Positions 22,760-34,195 are shown, counted from the first letter of the stretch. The stretch: DNA of 64,000 nucleotides from Mesostigma viride (GCA_009746045.1 RPFO01000089.1:1103364-1167363), one strand, 5' to 3'. A program made the numbers and translations. Notes: generated from the letters alone by a model not told the origin.

Positions 22760-22794
22760 TTAACAGTGCTTGTGTTGTAATGCTGGCAAAATCT

Positions 22795-23205
22795 GCATTT
22801 TCCCCTTTTTTATCACTGTCATTTTTACCACTTTGTGGTATTTTTTTACCACCCTCATTTTTACCACTTTGTGGCGTGTTTTTACCACCCTCACTTTTAC
22901 CACTTTGTGGCGTGTTTTTACCACCCTCGCTTTTACCACTTTGTGGTATTTTTTACCACTTTGACAGTAAAGTGGTAAAACTGAGGTGGTAAAAGGTGGT
23001 AAAACGATTTTACCACCTGCTTTTCTACTAGCGTTTTTCCACCGTTTTACCACTTTTTACCACTTTTTACCACTTTTTACCACTTTTTACCACTTTTACC
23101 ACTTTTTACCACTTTTTACCACTTTTTACCACTTTTTACCACTTTTTACCACTTTTTACCACTTTTTACCACCCACTTTTACCACTTTTACCACTTTTAC
23201 GGTTC
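22795..23205 (+). repeat. TTTTACCAC-based tandem repeats
   Basis: 22815-22965 holds about four units of roughly 35-40 bp alternating TTTTACCACCCTC and TTTTACCACTTTGTGG. 23045-23205 is a decanucleotide array of TTTTTACCAC, with some 9-mers. Between them the complementary word GTGGTAAAA occurs several times, so the region can form long hairpins. The right end abuts LINE coding sequence directly. Confidence 0.9.
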
Positions 23206-23991
23206 CGGAGTTCCTAGTGCACGCAGCTTTGGAGGTGCCCATTCGCCGTGGTAGTTGCCGGTATCCGCGGCGGACCCCTTGCCCTTGTAGAGCATGACCC
23301 GGACAGCGGTCTTCCAATACGTCGGCGGGGGGAGGCCATCTCGTAGAATCCGGTTGCAAACACCCCGGAGGAAAGGCTCAAGCTCACTTGACATCTTAAC
23401 CACCTCCGGTGAAATATTGTCCACTCCCATGGCAGCATCATTGCGGAGGGTGGAGATGGCAGCAGCCCATTCCTGGGAAGTCCACTCGTCGTGGGGGCCG
23501 TCCACCAGGGGGCCGGAGAGTGGTGGGACCAGGTAGTCCGTCTCACTTGTGGGCGCCTGCGGGGGCTCAATGGGGCCGCCTCGGCTGGCCGCAGGGCGTG
23601 TAGCTGCAGCGGGGTCAAGCGGGGGGGGCGGGCCAGGGGCCCCCGATAGTTTGGCCTGGGAGCTGAACCAAATCTCAAGGCGTTCACTGGGGGTGCCTGG
23701 GATGTCAGCCCGTCGCGTTTCCCGCCGTCCGGTGAGACGGTCGAGAGAGCGCCAGGCCGCCTTGTGCTGGTTGGCGGCCATGTGGCGATTGATTTCGGCG
23801 GCAAGTGTCTCCACCTCCTCCGCATGTGCGGCAGTATATGCTTGAGTAAGCCATTCCTGGTACGGGTACAGGTCCTCCCCGCGGCGGCGGGCCTGCGCTA
23901 GCGCCAGCAGGGCGGCAACCACCCGGGCGTCGCGCAGGTAGAGCGGGGCTGGTCGGGCGCGGGGTTGCTCGGGGAGAAGCTCAAGAGCCAA
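23206..23991 (-). pseudogene. LINE reverse transcriptase, N-terminal fragment
   Basis: About 260 residues: a helical linker (EWLTQAYTAAHAEEVETLAA, HKAAWRSLDRLTGRR), then DEWTSQEWAAAISTLRNDAA with GVDNISPEVVKM, and the RT entry block TYWKTAVRVMLYKGKG followed by ADTGNYHG (equivalent to W...KKGD...NYRPI). The frame then leaves RT similarity at 23206-23230 where the TACCAC array starts. Without palm motifs it cannot be active. Confidence 0.75.
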
Positions 23992-24029
23992 GCTTCACTG
24001 ATCGCATGAACAGTTTGTAGGGTGGCGTG

Positions 24030-25120
24030 AGATCTACACCGCGACTGCATCCAGGTACATCAAAGGTTGCGCGTCCACGAAGGCAGACCTGATTGCATCG
24101 CGGCGTATGTCATCCTCTGACCACTTCTCCCTGCGCCCACGGACGGGGCGTAAGCAGGTCCAGTCAGGGCGGGGCCGGGGGCGGCGGCGCGCAGGGGCCT
24201 GAAGACGTAGGCGCAAGGTTGCGGTGACCATGCGGTGATCCGATGCGACACTGGGGGTGGTCAGCGTACGGGCATCGATGACGGAAGAGCGCCAGCACTT
24301 GCGCACAAGTATGTAGTCCAAGAATTATAAATCGCCGCCGAGGGAGCATCGAGCCAGCCGCCCTGCGCATGCATGATGGGGCCCACAAAGGTCACTAGCT
24401 AGTGCATCAGGCGGTTTAGCAAACAGCGTATTGGCAGCAGTCAAGTCCCCCTCAGTGAGTAGTTGCTCAAGTAGGGGGGTGACATTGGCTTTGCTTTCGG
24501 TTAGGCGCGGCGCATATGTATGCAGCCCCCGCGGCCCACGGGCAGGGTCGCGTTGGCATCCACCAAGATGGCAACGATGTATTGACGTGGGATCTGTTTC
24601 TCTTTGTCGAGCAACTGTTTGAAGAACGCTGCGCGGTCCTCGGCCGGGTGCCCAGCATGTGGGGCATATCCGACAATTACCGAGAGCATAATGGGGGCCC
24701 GTCCTTCAAGGGAGCGGAAAGTGCACTGAAGGATCCGATTAGAGCAAAGTTTGTGGTCGACGAGCTGGGCGGCAGCGGTGGGGGAGCACAGCAGGCCCAC
24801 TCCTCCCTGACCCGGTGCATGCGCCGGGCCGCACAGCAGTTGCCATTGTAGTGCGAGGGTGACACGCTGAACGGGGCCCTCAAAGGAGCGTCGGTGCTCT
24901 TGGACCCCAAGCACATCAATGCCATATAGGCTGCAGTAGTGGACAAGCTCGTTGGCCCGCGGGGGGGCATCTCCCCCGGGCAGGGTGCGGACATTGTAGG
25001 TAGCGATGCGTAGCGAGTGGTGCCGGCGTTGGCCCAGCAGGGGGCGCCGGGGGCTGACCCGCGGTGTCGGCAGGGGGTTGTGGGGAGGCTGGCGGGGACG
25101 TGTGTGCGGCGTGAGATAAC
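24030..25120 (-). pseudogene. LINE AP-endonuclease domain
   Basis: The frame contains SLRIATYNVRTL (the N-terminal Asn motif of the EEP fold), GIDVLGVQEHR (catalytic Glu region), GQGGVGLLCSP, SVIVGYAPHAGHP and VAILVDANA (the D-x-N pair). After a break near 24500 come DYILVRKCWRSSVIDARTLT and SVASDHRMVTATLRL, the SDH motif that closes the domain. In LINEs this enzyme nicks target DNA to prime reverse transcription. The middle is frame-broken and includes stops between about 24330 and 24500, so this copy is dead or misassembled. Confidence 0.75.
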
Positions 25121-25500
25121 ATAGTACTTTTCAACGCGCATAGGGCACCCTCCAGGCGAGCGGCGCGACTTGCTCGCCTGGTCTTGGGGTCAAAGAATGC
25201 AGCATACCGTTGGGAGCGCCGGGTTGCGAAAGCCGGCCAGCAGGCGCTCCTTGTTGCGAAGTTGGCGATGAAGGTCGCGGCTTTGACTCCGTTGCGTCGT
25301 CCGTGAGATTGGACTATCCAAGACACGCTCGGCCATCGGACGACGGGTGCCCTCAGCAACCCGCTTAAAGGCGGAGGAGCAGAGGAAAATCCACGTGTGA
25401 GCCTCAGTCCTGCGCGTTTGTAACGGGATTTTGTCAATGGAAAGTTTGGTCAAACAGCCCAAAAGTTTGCGACGGTTACATCTGGAGCTCGCGAACACAG

Positions 25501-26733
25501 GAAATCGCAGAGGTTGGCTCCTGCCGCAATCTGGGCATACGGACCTCTGCCAAATGGCTCATCTGGATGTAACGCACGAAAACCGTGATATTGGGGACAA
25601 CGCCTCCACCATCCGACGGCCCCAATCCCTCGCGTCGCGTCTATGTGGTTCCGTAGTTTGCTTGTTTTGTATTGGTTGTTTATGTGTAGTATTTTGTAGT
25701 ATTTTGGACGGACGACCCGAGCCTCTAACTTAGCGGGTTTATCACGGCCGTTGGATCCATCATCGGACGCTCCAGATTGTCGGAGGCTAACGATTTAACT
25801 TTTTGCATTTCGCCTTCGTATATGGACGCCGTGCTTTGAAATTTTCGTGATTGGTCGCAATGAAATTTCGCGCAGCTCATTCGTCAAGACTCAAGCGGAC
25901 TGTAATTAGTCGCGCCGCTGAGTGGCTGGAGCCGAAAGCCGTTCGAAAGAGCGTTAGCTAAATTTGTGCCAAGGCTGCGTTTTACAAATTGTATTATATA
26001 TGTTGACAAGATCGGGGGCTCCGCCCCCGAACCCCCGCTACTTGGCAGATTCTGTGCCTCAACGGCTTTTTGTGCCTCAACGGCGAGTACCAGCACAGCC
26101 GTACACTCCCGCTTACACAGCCCGCCCACTAGCAAGACAGCCGAACCTGTACGGCCGGCCACAGCCTGTGATTCCATGGATTACGCCACGATTCCATGCA
26201 AACTCATGGTGCCGGACGGTTTGCTGGCCTATTTTGGGAAGCCGGTGGCTGAACCGAACCGCAACTAAACCTGGTCTGTCAGTAGGTCTGGTCCGTCCGT
26301 CAGCTTTCTCGCTTTTTGCCAGCAACCGCCAAATACCCCTTGAATCGGTCCTCTCCTCGCCGTTTTCCTTGCCAATTTCCCTCGTCCGTTCCAAACGCCT
26401 AGGCCAATTTCAAGCTCCACTCGGAACGCAAGGCTTTGGCGCTTAGCTACTTGGAAAATAAGACCGTTATGCGGAGGTTACGGCAGTTTCAACAAGAAAC
26501 GCTTTTACTGATTGACGGTTGGCAGGTATTTGTTTGAGTTCCGTGTTGAGAAAAGTTTCGGCGCCAGACGCTACGCGGTGACAGGCCGCTAGAAAGCCTA
26601 CGGCCGCGATCTGCGTAAAGATTTTGCGTAAACAAATTTGGCGTTCGGATTTTCGCGCTACTCGGGTACGGACAACGTTTGCCGGAAGAGTTTGCGGAAC
26701 AAATGGCGCAGCCAAAAAGTAGTATAAAGGGCA
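25501..26733. other. No recognisable gene
   Basis: Intergenic DNA with G/C-rich hairpins (GGGGGCTCCGCCCCCGA near 26011). Short ORFs only. May include the 5' UTR of the LINE. Confidence 0.4.
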
Positions 26734-28142
26734 ACAAGTTGGGGGCCCCTTCGGGGCCCAGACTTTTTGGCGCCTGAGCGGGCGATTGGCGTGTACACCC
26801 GCGGGGTGCGTCCTCGGGAACGCCGGCGCCACGCGGGGTGCGCAGTGCGAAGGGGCAGTGGCCGAGGGCGCCGAGGCGGGGGGGCCAGCGGGAGCCCAAA
26901 AATTTCGGTTTCGTACGGCCGTTTTTTAAGCGGAGCCCCCTGCTGTCCACAGTTTCGAGCCGTTTTTTTTCCATGCTCCCCGTCTGAACACGTTCAGGTC
27001 AGTCATCTCGCAAAAATCGGCACAGAAATTGCGTGGGAAGTAGGCCGAACCGAAAATTGAACAAAAAACCCGTTCAGAAATGTGTTCGAACTAAATTTTC
27101 GTTCAGTCTGAACACTTGAAATTTTCGTTCAGTCTGAACACTTGAAATGTTTGCTTCGGCAAGAAACTCTTTCCCCTGCCGTATATGCCCCACGGCATTT
27201 CTCGCGCATTTTGCTGAATTCGGATTCCGTTCAGAACTCCTGAGACTCGATCTTAGGAGGGTGTGACGGCGTTCAGGCCGGCGGTTACGGGCCGTAACTC
27301 GCGGCTCCGCAGGATTTCAGGAATAGTAGCCGTTCGTGGGGGTGCGATCAGGCCGTACGGTACGGCGCCCGCGGCGATGTCAGGATGTTCGGGGTTCTCC
27401 TTTGCGCAACACGATCGTAGTTAAGTAGTTGACAAGTTGGGGGCCCCTTCGGGGCCCAGACTTTTTGGCGCCTGAGCGGGCGATTGGCGCGTACACCCGC
27501 GGGGTGCGTCCTCGGGAACGCCGGCGCCACGCGGGGCGCGCAGTGCGAAGGGGCAGTGGCCGAGGGCGCCGAGGCGGGGGGGCCAGCGGGAGCCCGAAAA
27601 TTTCGGTTTCGTACGGCCGTTTTTTAAGCGGAGCCCCCTGCTTTCCACAGTTTCGAGCCGTTTTTTTTCCATGCTCCCCGTCTGAACACGTTCAGGTCAG
27701 TCATCTCGCAAAAATTGGCACTGAAATTGCGTGGGAAGTAGGCCGAACCGAATATTCAACCAAAAACGCGTTCAGAAATGTGTTCGAACTCAATATTCGT
27801 TCAGTCTGAACACTTGAAATTTGCCGTTCAGTCTGAACCCTTAGTATTTGTAGTAGGATGTTTGCTTCGGCAACAAACTCTTTGCCCTGCCGTATATGCC
27901 CCCCGGCATTTCTCGCGCATTTTGCTGAATTCGGCTTCCGTTCAGAACTGCTGACAGTCGATCTTAGGAGGGTGTGACGGCGTTCAGGCCGGCGGTTACG
28001 GGCCGTAACTCGCGGCTCCGCAGGATTTCAGGATTTGCCCTCGGGCGTGGGGTTGCGATCAGGCCGTACGGTACGGCGCCCGCGGCGATGTCAGGATGTT
28101 CGGGGTTCTCCCTTGCGCAACACGATCGTAGTTAAGTAGTTG
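26734..28142 (+). repeat. Tandem duplication of a unit of about 700 bp
   Basis: Unit one is 26734-27431 and unit two 27432-28142; both start ACAAGTTGGGGGCCCCTTCG and end GTAGTTAAGTAGTTGA. They differ by scattered substitutions and small indels. Each unit contains a GGGCCCC-TTC-GGGGCCC hairpin, a GC-rich block that is open in several frames on both strands, and several copies of GTTCAGTCTGAACACTTGAA. ORFs on both strands are duplicated too, without recognisable domains. Confidence 0.85.
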
Positions 28143-28358
28143 ATTACGTTGAGTAATCACTCATCACGCTCCGAATTCAGGATTCAGCTCCAACCGTGAG
28201 CTTACAGTATTAGTTACATACCATACTAAACGCCTTCCAGTTGCATGCTCAAGGAAGCTGCAACTTGGTCAGCTGCATCATTTTTTTTTTTTGCTTGCTG
28301 TGTTTGTATCGCTGGACAATCATCAGCATCGCTCACGTGGAGACGTGAGATTGCAAAA

Positions 28359-31181
28359 ATGGCGGCAAACCCTCGGAAGTTATTTCTACTGAGCTCCATT
28401 TTGGGCATTGGTAGCGGTTTCTTGCTCATCCTTCAACCAGAAGTAAGTTAAATCTTCTCCGCGTATTCCTTTCGAACCACGTCGAGTTCGGAAAGGAAGC
28501 TTTGTGCGGAAAGTAGGGGTTTATACAATCACACCTGAAACGAGTAAACACACTTTAGTGAACATAGTGGCATGCCACTGCCCTGCGAACTAACTGCTCA
28601 TGCAAATACTCAAACACCAACACCCACGTAACGTGTCTTTCCGCTCCTGTGCCCGCAGGCTCTCCTCGATTCTCTCGTCCAAGGCTCCATCAATGCACAT
28701 TCTCTTGGGGCCCTCTCCCTGGCTAGGGACGTCGTGCGCAAAGTGGGAGTGCTGCTTATCGGCGAGGGGTAAGCGATACACAAGCGGAAAGCTTGCACGC
28801 GATGGTCACGTGGCCTGCCTGGCATGCATGGTGGGGCGAAAGGGGAATAGGGGCCGAATGGAGGGAGATTGATAGGAGCTCTGCGTGGGCACGCTTGGGA
28901 GGGTACATTATTTCGACATCTCAGGCACAAAGTTCACTTACCACCAGCAAGTCATGGCCGCATGTCTGGGTCAATGTTCGTAGTTTGCCCATGTCGTTCA
29001 TCTATCGAGAAGGTTTGAGCTGGACAACACAGTATCATGCAGATATTAATATTATGCATTAAATTATGTTCTTGTATAGTCATCATTATATCAAACATGT
29101 TCTTCATCTCTTTGCCCAGGTCTTTCTTTCATTGAGAAGGTCTGATTTGCACACCTGTTGAATGCTTGGCCCGCCCCCCTAGACTATAGTAGGTAGATAG
29201 ATAGGCAGATTGACCAATAGGATAGGTACACTTCAGAATCCTATACCCGACTTTAAGAACACGACCTAGCCCTTATCTTTGACAAAAGAGCCAGGACTAT
29301 GGCTAATTATCTTAGGCTGGTATTATCCTAGCCTTGGGTTGGATTGGCGCCGCTCCGGTCGCGGTGGCGCACAGGCTTACTACAAACCAACTAACCTCAA
29401 CTGAGGCTACCAGCCCCGAAATCTAAGATAATTGCTCCGGGAAAGGAGCCCACTTAGGTTAATGGTGGAAGACTAAAAAAAAGACCCTCTTATCATACTT
29501 GGGAATCCTAAAGTCTTAAAGGGTAGTCTGCTTCCATCACCGTTATGCAGGTTAATGCTCTGTGGCTCCCCAACAGGACCGCATCATCTATCATTGTATC
29601 ACTATTGTTGCCACTGTGTCACTATTATGCCACACATTGTCTCCATGTCACTCCCACACCATGCCCCCATGCACAGTTTGCGTAGGCGTTTCCCATTTCG
29701 TCCCCCTTCGCACGCTTTCCCTATGCTGCTTACTCGCGCCTTCCTATGCTGTTTACTTGCTCCTTTGCTATGCTGTTTACTTGCTCCTTCCCAATGCTGT
29801 TTACTTGCTCCTTTGCTGTGCTGTTTACTCGCGCCTTTGCTGTGCTGTTTACTCACGCCTTCCCTGTTCTGTTTACTCGCTCCTTTGCTGTGCTGTGTAC
29901 TCGCTCCTTCCCTGTGCTGTTTACTTGCACCTTTGCTGTGCTGTTTACTTGCTCCTTTGCTGTGCTGTTTACTTGCGCCTTCCCTGTTCTGTTTACTCCC
30001 TCCTTTGCTGTGCTGTTTACTCACGCCTTCCCTGTTCTGTTTACTCGCGCCTTTGCTGTGCTGTTTACTCACGCCTTCCCTGTTCTGTTTTCTCGCGCCT
30101 TCCTATGCTGTTTACTCACTCCTTTGCTGTGCTGTTTACTCGCGCCTTTGCTGTGCTGTTTACTCGCGCCTTTGCTGCGCTGTTTACTCACGCCTTCCCT
30201 GTTCTGTTTTCTCGCGCCTTCCTATGCTGTTTACTCACTCCTTTGCTGTGCTGTTTACTTGCTCCTTTGCTATGCTGTTTACTGACGCCTTCCCTGTTCT
30301 GTTTTCTCGCTCCTTTGCTGTGCTGTTTACTCGCTCCTTCCCTGTGCTGTTTACTTGCACCTTTGCTGTGCTGTTTACTCACGCCTTCCCTATGCTGTTC
30401 ACTCGCTCCTTCCCTGTGCTGTTTACTTGCTCCTTCTCTGTTCTGTTTACTCGCTCCTTTGCTGTGCTGTTTTCTCGCGCCTTTGCTGAGCTGTTACTCA
30501 CGCCTTCCCTGTTCTGTTTACTCGCTCCTTCCCTGTGCTGTTTACTTGCACCTTTCCTATGCTGCTTTCTTACCGTCTTGCCACATATGGTTTGCACACC
30601 TTCCCACCTACACTGTCAACATGTCACTGTCCACATGTCACTGTCTCGTTGGCATCCTCCTTGATATGCGCGGTGATGTGCTGTCTCCCTCTCTCCGTTA
30701 CATCCCCCCTCCACACACTCTCCCCACACGATGCCTTTATACACTTCTATAACTTTGTTGTTGGTTGAATTGTGAAAATGATGTTGCTCCAGATGCTGTT
30801 CCATACATTCTGGCATCCCAACACCCGCCCGCGCTCTGTCGTGTGTTGTCCCCGTTTCCCAAATCAGTAAGGGCTCCCTTTTCCTAGAAGTTGCCATGCG
30901 GATCGGTAGCTGCGCTCACACGCACGCTTAAAATGTCTTTTCCGCCATGAGCGTTACAGGTCCCTGCAACATGACCATGCCTTCCGTTACCTCCCACCCC
31001 CCTTTTATAAACATTATACACTCTTCCCTAAACACCTCTCTTTGTGGTGGCCCCAGCTTGCTGGCATGGGCCGCGCGCAGCTTTGACGTGGAGGCGATGG
31101 CGGCGGTGTCCAACATTTTCTGCTTGCGAGCGACACTGACGGGCGCCGTGGCCCTCTACAACCAGGTGGGCGCAGCAGGAC

Positions 31182-31243
<62 letters not shown>

Positions 31244-32074
31244 TGTGTGTGTGTGCGCGCGTGTGCTAGTGTGTGTCTCCGTGTATGTGTGGGTTCAACC
31301 AGGTGGTCAGGACAGGACTGTGTATGTGTGTGTGCGCATGTGCCAAACTAGATTACATTTATTTAATGGTCCAAATGTCGCTGCTCCCGTGTGTGGGCTT
31401 GGCTGCGTGCAGTGGCAATACCACTACATTGAACTTCTGCAAGTACAAGCCATTTTTAACAATCAAGTTAGCAGATCCATTGTGTAGTCGTCCTGCGTGT
31501 GATTAACGCGTGCAACAATAATGAGGCAATCAGCGCAGGCCTTAATATAGGAAGATTTGGACCATGGATGCTTGAGCCTGCCGTTGTCTTATCCTCGTGC
31601 AAGGTGTTGCCTACTCACACGGACATTATGGTTTGGCACGAAAGCACAACGTGGTATCAATGGCACCCTTTGCTCATGTTGACAAGGTCAACACTTGTTT
31701 TTTCTGTGCTTCGTGACAATTAACGGGTTGTTGTGCTCCCCTGTCTGATAATTGTGGGGTATGCTCCACCTTGGCTGAAGACTGCGTCTGTCCCCTTGTC
31801 TGATTATCATGAACTGCCATCTTGTCTCATGGCTGTGGCTTGCGCATTTGGCTACGTCTGTGGCTTGCAGGTGTACACAGACAATTGGGGCACCAGCAAC
31901 TACACCGACGTGATCATGTCCTTTGCGTTTGCCATCATGTACTCCTATTTTGGGCGCCAGCTGTCCACCCAGAGCAAGATATCGGGCATGAAGGCACGGA
32001 TTGCCGCGTTAGAGGCCCAGTTGGAGGCTGCAGGCGGTGGGCCAGCACAGTCTGGCAAGAAGAAAAACATTTGA
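28359..32074 (+). CDS. Small multi-pass ER membrane protein with KKXX signal, four exons
   Basis: Exons 28359-28442, 28659-28768, 31081-31165 and 31871-32074 (483 nt) give 160 residues. Donors are GTAAGT, GTAAGC, GTGGGC; acceptors GCCCGCAG, GCGCGCAG and GGCTTGCAG; all phases agree. The protein starts MAANPRKLFLLSSILGIGSG (first hydrophobic segment about residues 8-25). A second hydrophobic region covers AMAAVSNIFCLRATLTGAVA and a third DVIMSFAFAIMYSYFG. A short coiled coil follows (KISGMKARIAALEAQLEAA) and the tail ends GKKKNI. The last four residues KKNI match the cytosolic KKXX signal that returns membrane proteins to the ER. A TGTAA lies 7 bp past the stop. I do not recognise the family; alternative exons inside the long second intron are possible. 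Topology and localisation are inference. Confidence 0.7.
28769..31080 (+). other. 2.3 kb intron carrying repeats
   Basis: Intron 2 of the KKXX-protein gene. 29160-29560 has no ORF; the rest is mainly the 24-bp minisatellite and flanking short words (CCACATGTCACTGTC). Confidence 0.5.
29715..30570 (+). repeat. 24-bp minisatellite, about 35 copies
   Basis: The unit is CCTTTGCTGTGCTG followed by TTTACTCGCT, with frequent CCTTCCCTGTTCTG variants. Because 24 is a multiple of three, three plus frames and parts of the minus strand stay open as Leu/Cys/Phe-rich peptides (LLCCLLAP on plus, SKQHSKGA on minus). Its position within an intron, low complexity and lack of other sequence argue against a gene. 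Confidence 0.93.
31182..31262 (+). repeat. (GT)n microsatellite
   Basis: Dinucleotide array just inside intron 3, 17 bp after the donor site; degenerate GTGT words continue to about 31345. Confidence 0.95.
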
Positions 32075-33019
32075 AAGGTATGTAATACCCATCTACGGGC
32101 CAGATACTGGGCGTCACGCGGTCCAGTCGGGGAGCCGCGTGTGGAGGAGCATGAACCCTTTAGCACATGGCATGCCCAACTCCCAAGTTGCGATTACCGC
32201 ATATTTGTGTTCTGTGGGGAGGTTTGCACATCAGAGAAGCTGCGTGGTATTGATGGGTGATAAGCAGCATGTGCATTAATTTTTTTGTCGCACGCTCCCG
32301 TTGGGAGTCGCGGGGCACAAACAGGTGAAGAAGGGCTGAAGTCGTGGAAAAAGTCAGAAAATTCGCGAGTGCGCAGAGGCAGGGGCTGAGATTAATTAAG
32401 AGGTAGGTTGAAATTAAATAAGATGCATGCCTCTATCAAGATAAATTATTGGAGGCGAGTGTCTATTGGCGTAAATGTGTAGTATTGTACGACAAGATGT
32501 CAGGGGTGACGGAAAGTACTGAAGTCGCGGTTCTTTACGCCGTTGCTGGCATGTCAGTCAGTCAAGCGCGAAACACTCGTGACACTCGTTGCAGCAGGAC
32601 ATTGCCGAACACTAGGTCATCATTGTAGTGACCAACCCTGAACCTATTCTTGGCCAGTTACGTGGGCCGTAGATGATGAACTAAATACGGAATGTTGGGA
32701 AAAGATCAAGGAGACAACCAGCGCAGGCCAAAAGATGCCCTATGATGTTTATTTGCTGACGCACAATGAGATCTCACTAGCGCAAAATTTTTGGCTTCAC
32801 TGGCGAAATAAAAAGATTCCTGTCGTTTGCACGTGAAAACGTCACGATACTGCCACGTGTGCACGTTGCTGGCTATCGTTTGTGAGCACGACGATAGTGT
32901 AAATTAAGTGCAGCCGCACGCAACTTGACAATCAACCGACGTTTTCACGCGATCGTCCTACAAGCTCGATGCCATGAATTAGGTAAAAAAGCTGGCCGCT
33001 TAGGAGTTCTATGAGGACC
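32075..33019. other. No gene; one dispersed-family copy
   Basis: Contains a diverged hairpin-family core at 32288-32320 (GCTCCCGTTGGGAGTCGCGG) and the word GAGACAACCAGCGCAGGCC at 32711-32729, which recurs at 35060 (one change) and, inverted, near 36495. No supported ORF. Confidence 0.45.
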
Positions 33020-33313
33020 TCAATACGACATGGGTTCACGTAGATACTTGCTTACTTCCTTACGAATTCGGGCTATAGCCTCCAGGAACTCCGCCATGCC
33101 CTTACGGCTTTGAAAGTAGATGCGCAGATGGCCATTTGAGATGGTGTGGATTATGCCGATGGAAGTGAATGACAACCCAGATATTCTGGTATATTCTGGG
33201 AACCATCTCAGTGCCCGAGACAGAGACATCGGGCTCTGCACCAGATTGCTTGACTCCGAAGATGACTCTTTTCTTTCCGCTTTGCTTGCAATGAAGGGTG
33301 CCGAGCAAATCAT
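33020..33313 (-). CDS. Hypothetical 97-residue ORF or exon
   Basis: Encodes a mixed sequence, not low complexity, including RALRWFPEYTRISGLSF, HLRIYFQSRKGMAEFLEAIA and RIRKEVSKYLREPMSY. A rival plus-strand frame (33120-33386) overlaps it. No domain recognised; it could be the last exon of a minus-strand gene. Confidence 0.22.
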   Translation of the reverse strand: MICSAPFIASKAERKESSSESSNLVQSPMSLSRALRWFPEYTRISGLSFTSIGIIHTISNGHLRIYFQSRKGMAEFLEAIARIRKEVSKYLREPMSY

Positions 33314-33492
33314 TTGTCAGATTTTTTTCGCATCAGTTGACTCAATTTTGTGGGGGGACCTTCCGGATCGATTTTTTGGTTTTTGAACGTTGCAGGCACA
33401 AAATGTTGCAAAAAGAACTTGACGCCGATGAAGCACTGGCCACCGAGGCTGAGGATGACGCCGAGCCCGAGGCAGACGGCGATCTCATACAT
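33310..33492 (-). CDS. Hypothetical 60-residue single-TM protein
   Basis: MYEIAVCLGLGVILSLGGQC begins with one clear hydrophobic segment (about residues 4-30) and ends in a basic tail (LSQLMRKKSDK). Codons are C-ending through the hydrophobic part, like the DXS gene. The opposite strand also has a Glu/Asp-rich frame over the same bases, so one of the two is a shadow. Family not recognised. Confidence 0.28.
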   Translation of the reverse strand: MYEIAVCLGLGVILSLGGQCFIGVKFFLQHFVPATFKNQKIDPEGPPTKLSQLMRKKSDK

Positions 33493-33813
33493 AGCTTTCT
33501 AGGGCAAACGCAGAAAACTGCCGTTGAAGAACTGGATGTTCCACATAATTGCTTCTGCTGGCAACATGCATGTGACGCCAGTAGAGCGAGCAATTAGTGC
33601 GATTTTCAGTAAGAAGAATGGAGGGAAATTACTCGTCATCATCGAGCAAGGCCCATTAAGAAACGATTGGCACGCACACATGCTAATCACGGCCAGGAAC
33701 ACATCTCTGTGCGCCATCAAGCGTCACTTGCGCCACATGCTGGGATGGGATGTGCCTGCTGAGAGGCCATCAATTCCAATCAGACTTGTCAGAGAAGTCG
33801 ACTATACCGGGAT

Positions 33814-33872
33814 TAATTAATTAATTAATTAAACTCGCGCTCCGGTTGGGGACTCACGGAGCGTTAACCCCG
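33814..33872 (+). repeat. Dispersed hairpin family copy with (TTAA)n head
   Basis: ATTAATTAATTAATTAA is followed by CTCGCGCTCCGGTTGGGGAC, then TCACGGAGCGTTAACCCCGA and directly by the tetranucleotide array. Same arrangement as at 38418-38480. Confidence 0.8.
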
Positions 33873-34195
33873 ATGGATGGGTGGGTGGGTGGGTGGGTGG
33901 GTGGGTGGGTGGGTGGGTGGGTGGGTGGGTGGGTGGGTGGGTGGGTGGGTGGGTGGGTGGGTGGGTGGGTGGGTGGGTGGGTGGGTGGGTGGGTGGGTGG
34001 GTGGGTGGGTGCGTGGGTGGGTGGGTGGGTGGGTGGGTGGGTGGGTGGGTGGGTGGGTGGGTGGGTGGGTGGGTGGGTGGGTGGGTGGGTGGGTGGGTGG
34101 GTGGGTGGGTGGGTGGGTGGGTGGGTGGGTGGGTGGGTGGGTGGGTGGGTGGGTGGGTGGGTGGGTGGGTGGGTGGGTGGATGGATGGATGGATG
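33870..34195 (+). repeat. (GGGT)n microsatellite grading into (GGAT)n
   Basis: About 78 GTGG repeats with one GTGC variant, ending in four ATGG units. The flank GGTACACGCAATCCTACCGG and TCTAAGCTATCTAC matches the flank of the short array at 38470. Confidence 0.97.

Larger units (their letters stand above)
23206..25500 (-). mobile_element. Truncated LINE (APE endonuclease, RTE/CR1-like), minus strand
   Basis: Reading right to left: Arg-rich leader, apurinic-type endonuclease, then the N-terminal part of a reverse transcriptase, which ends abruptly at the TACCAC array near 23206. RT palm (YxDD) and thumb are absent here. Stops and frame changes interrupt it. The family is inferred from TYNVRTL and the RT entry motif. 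Confidence 0.75.

Noticed and set aside
29555..30752. 369- and 396-residue Leu/Cys-rich ORFs, apparent multi-pass membrane proteins
   Set aside because: They are a 24-bp minisatellite lying within an intron of a well-supported gene.
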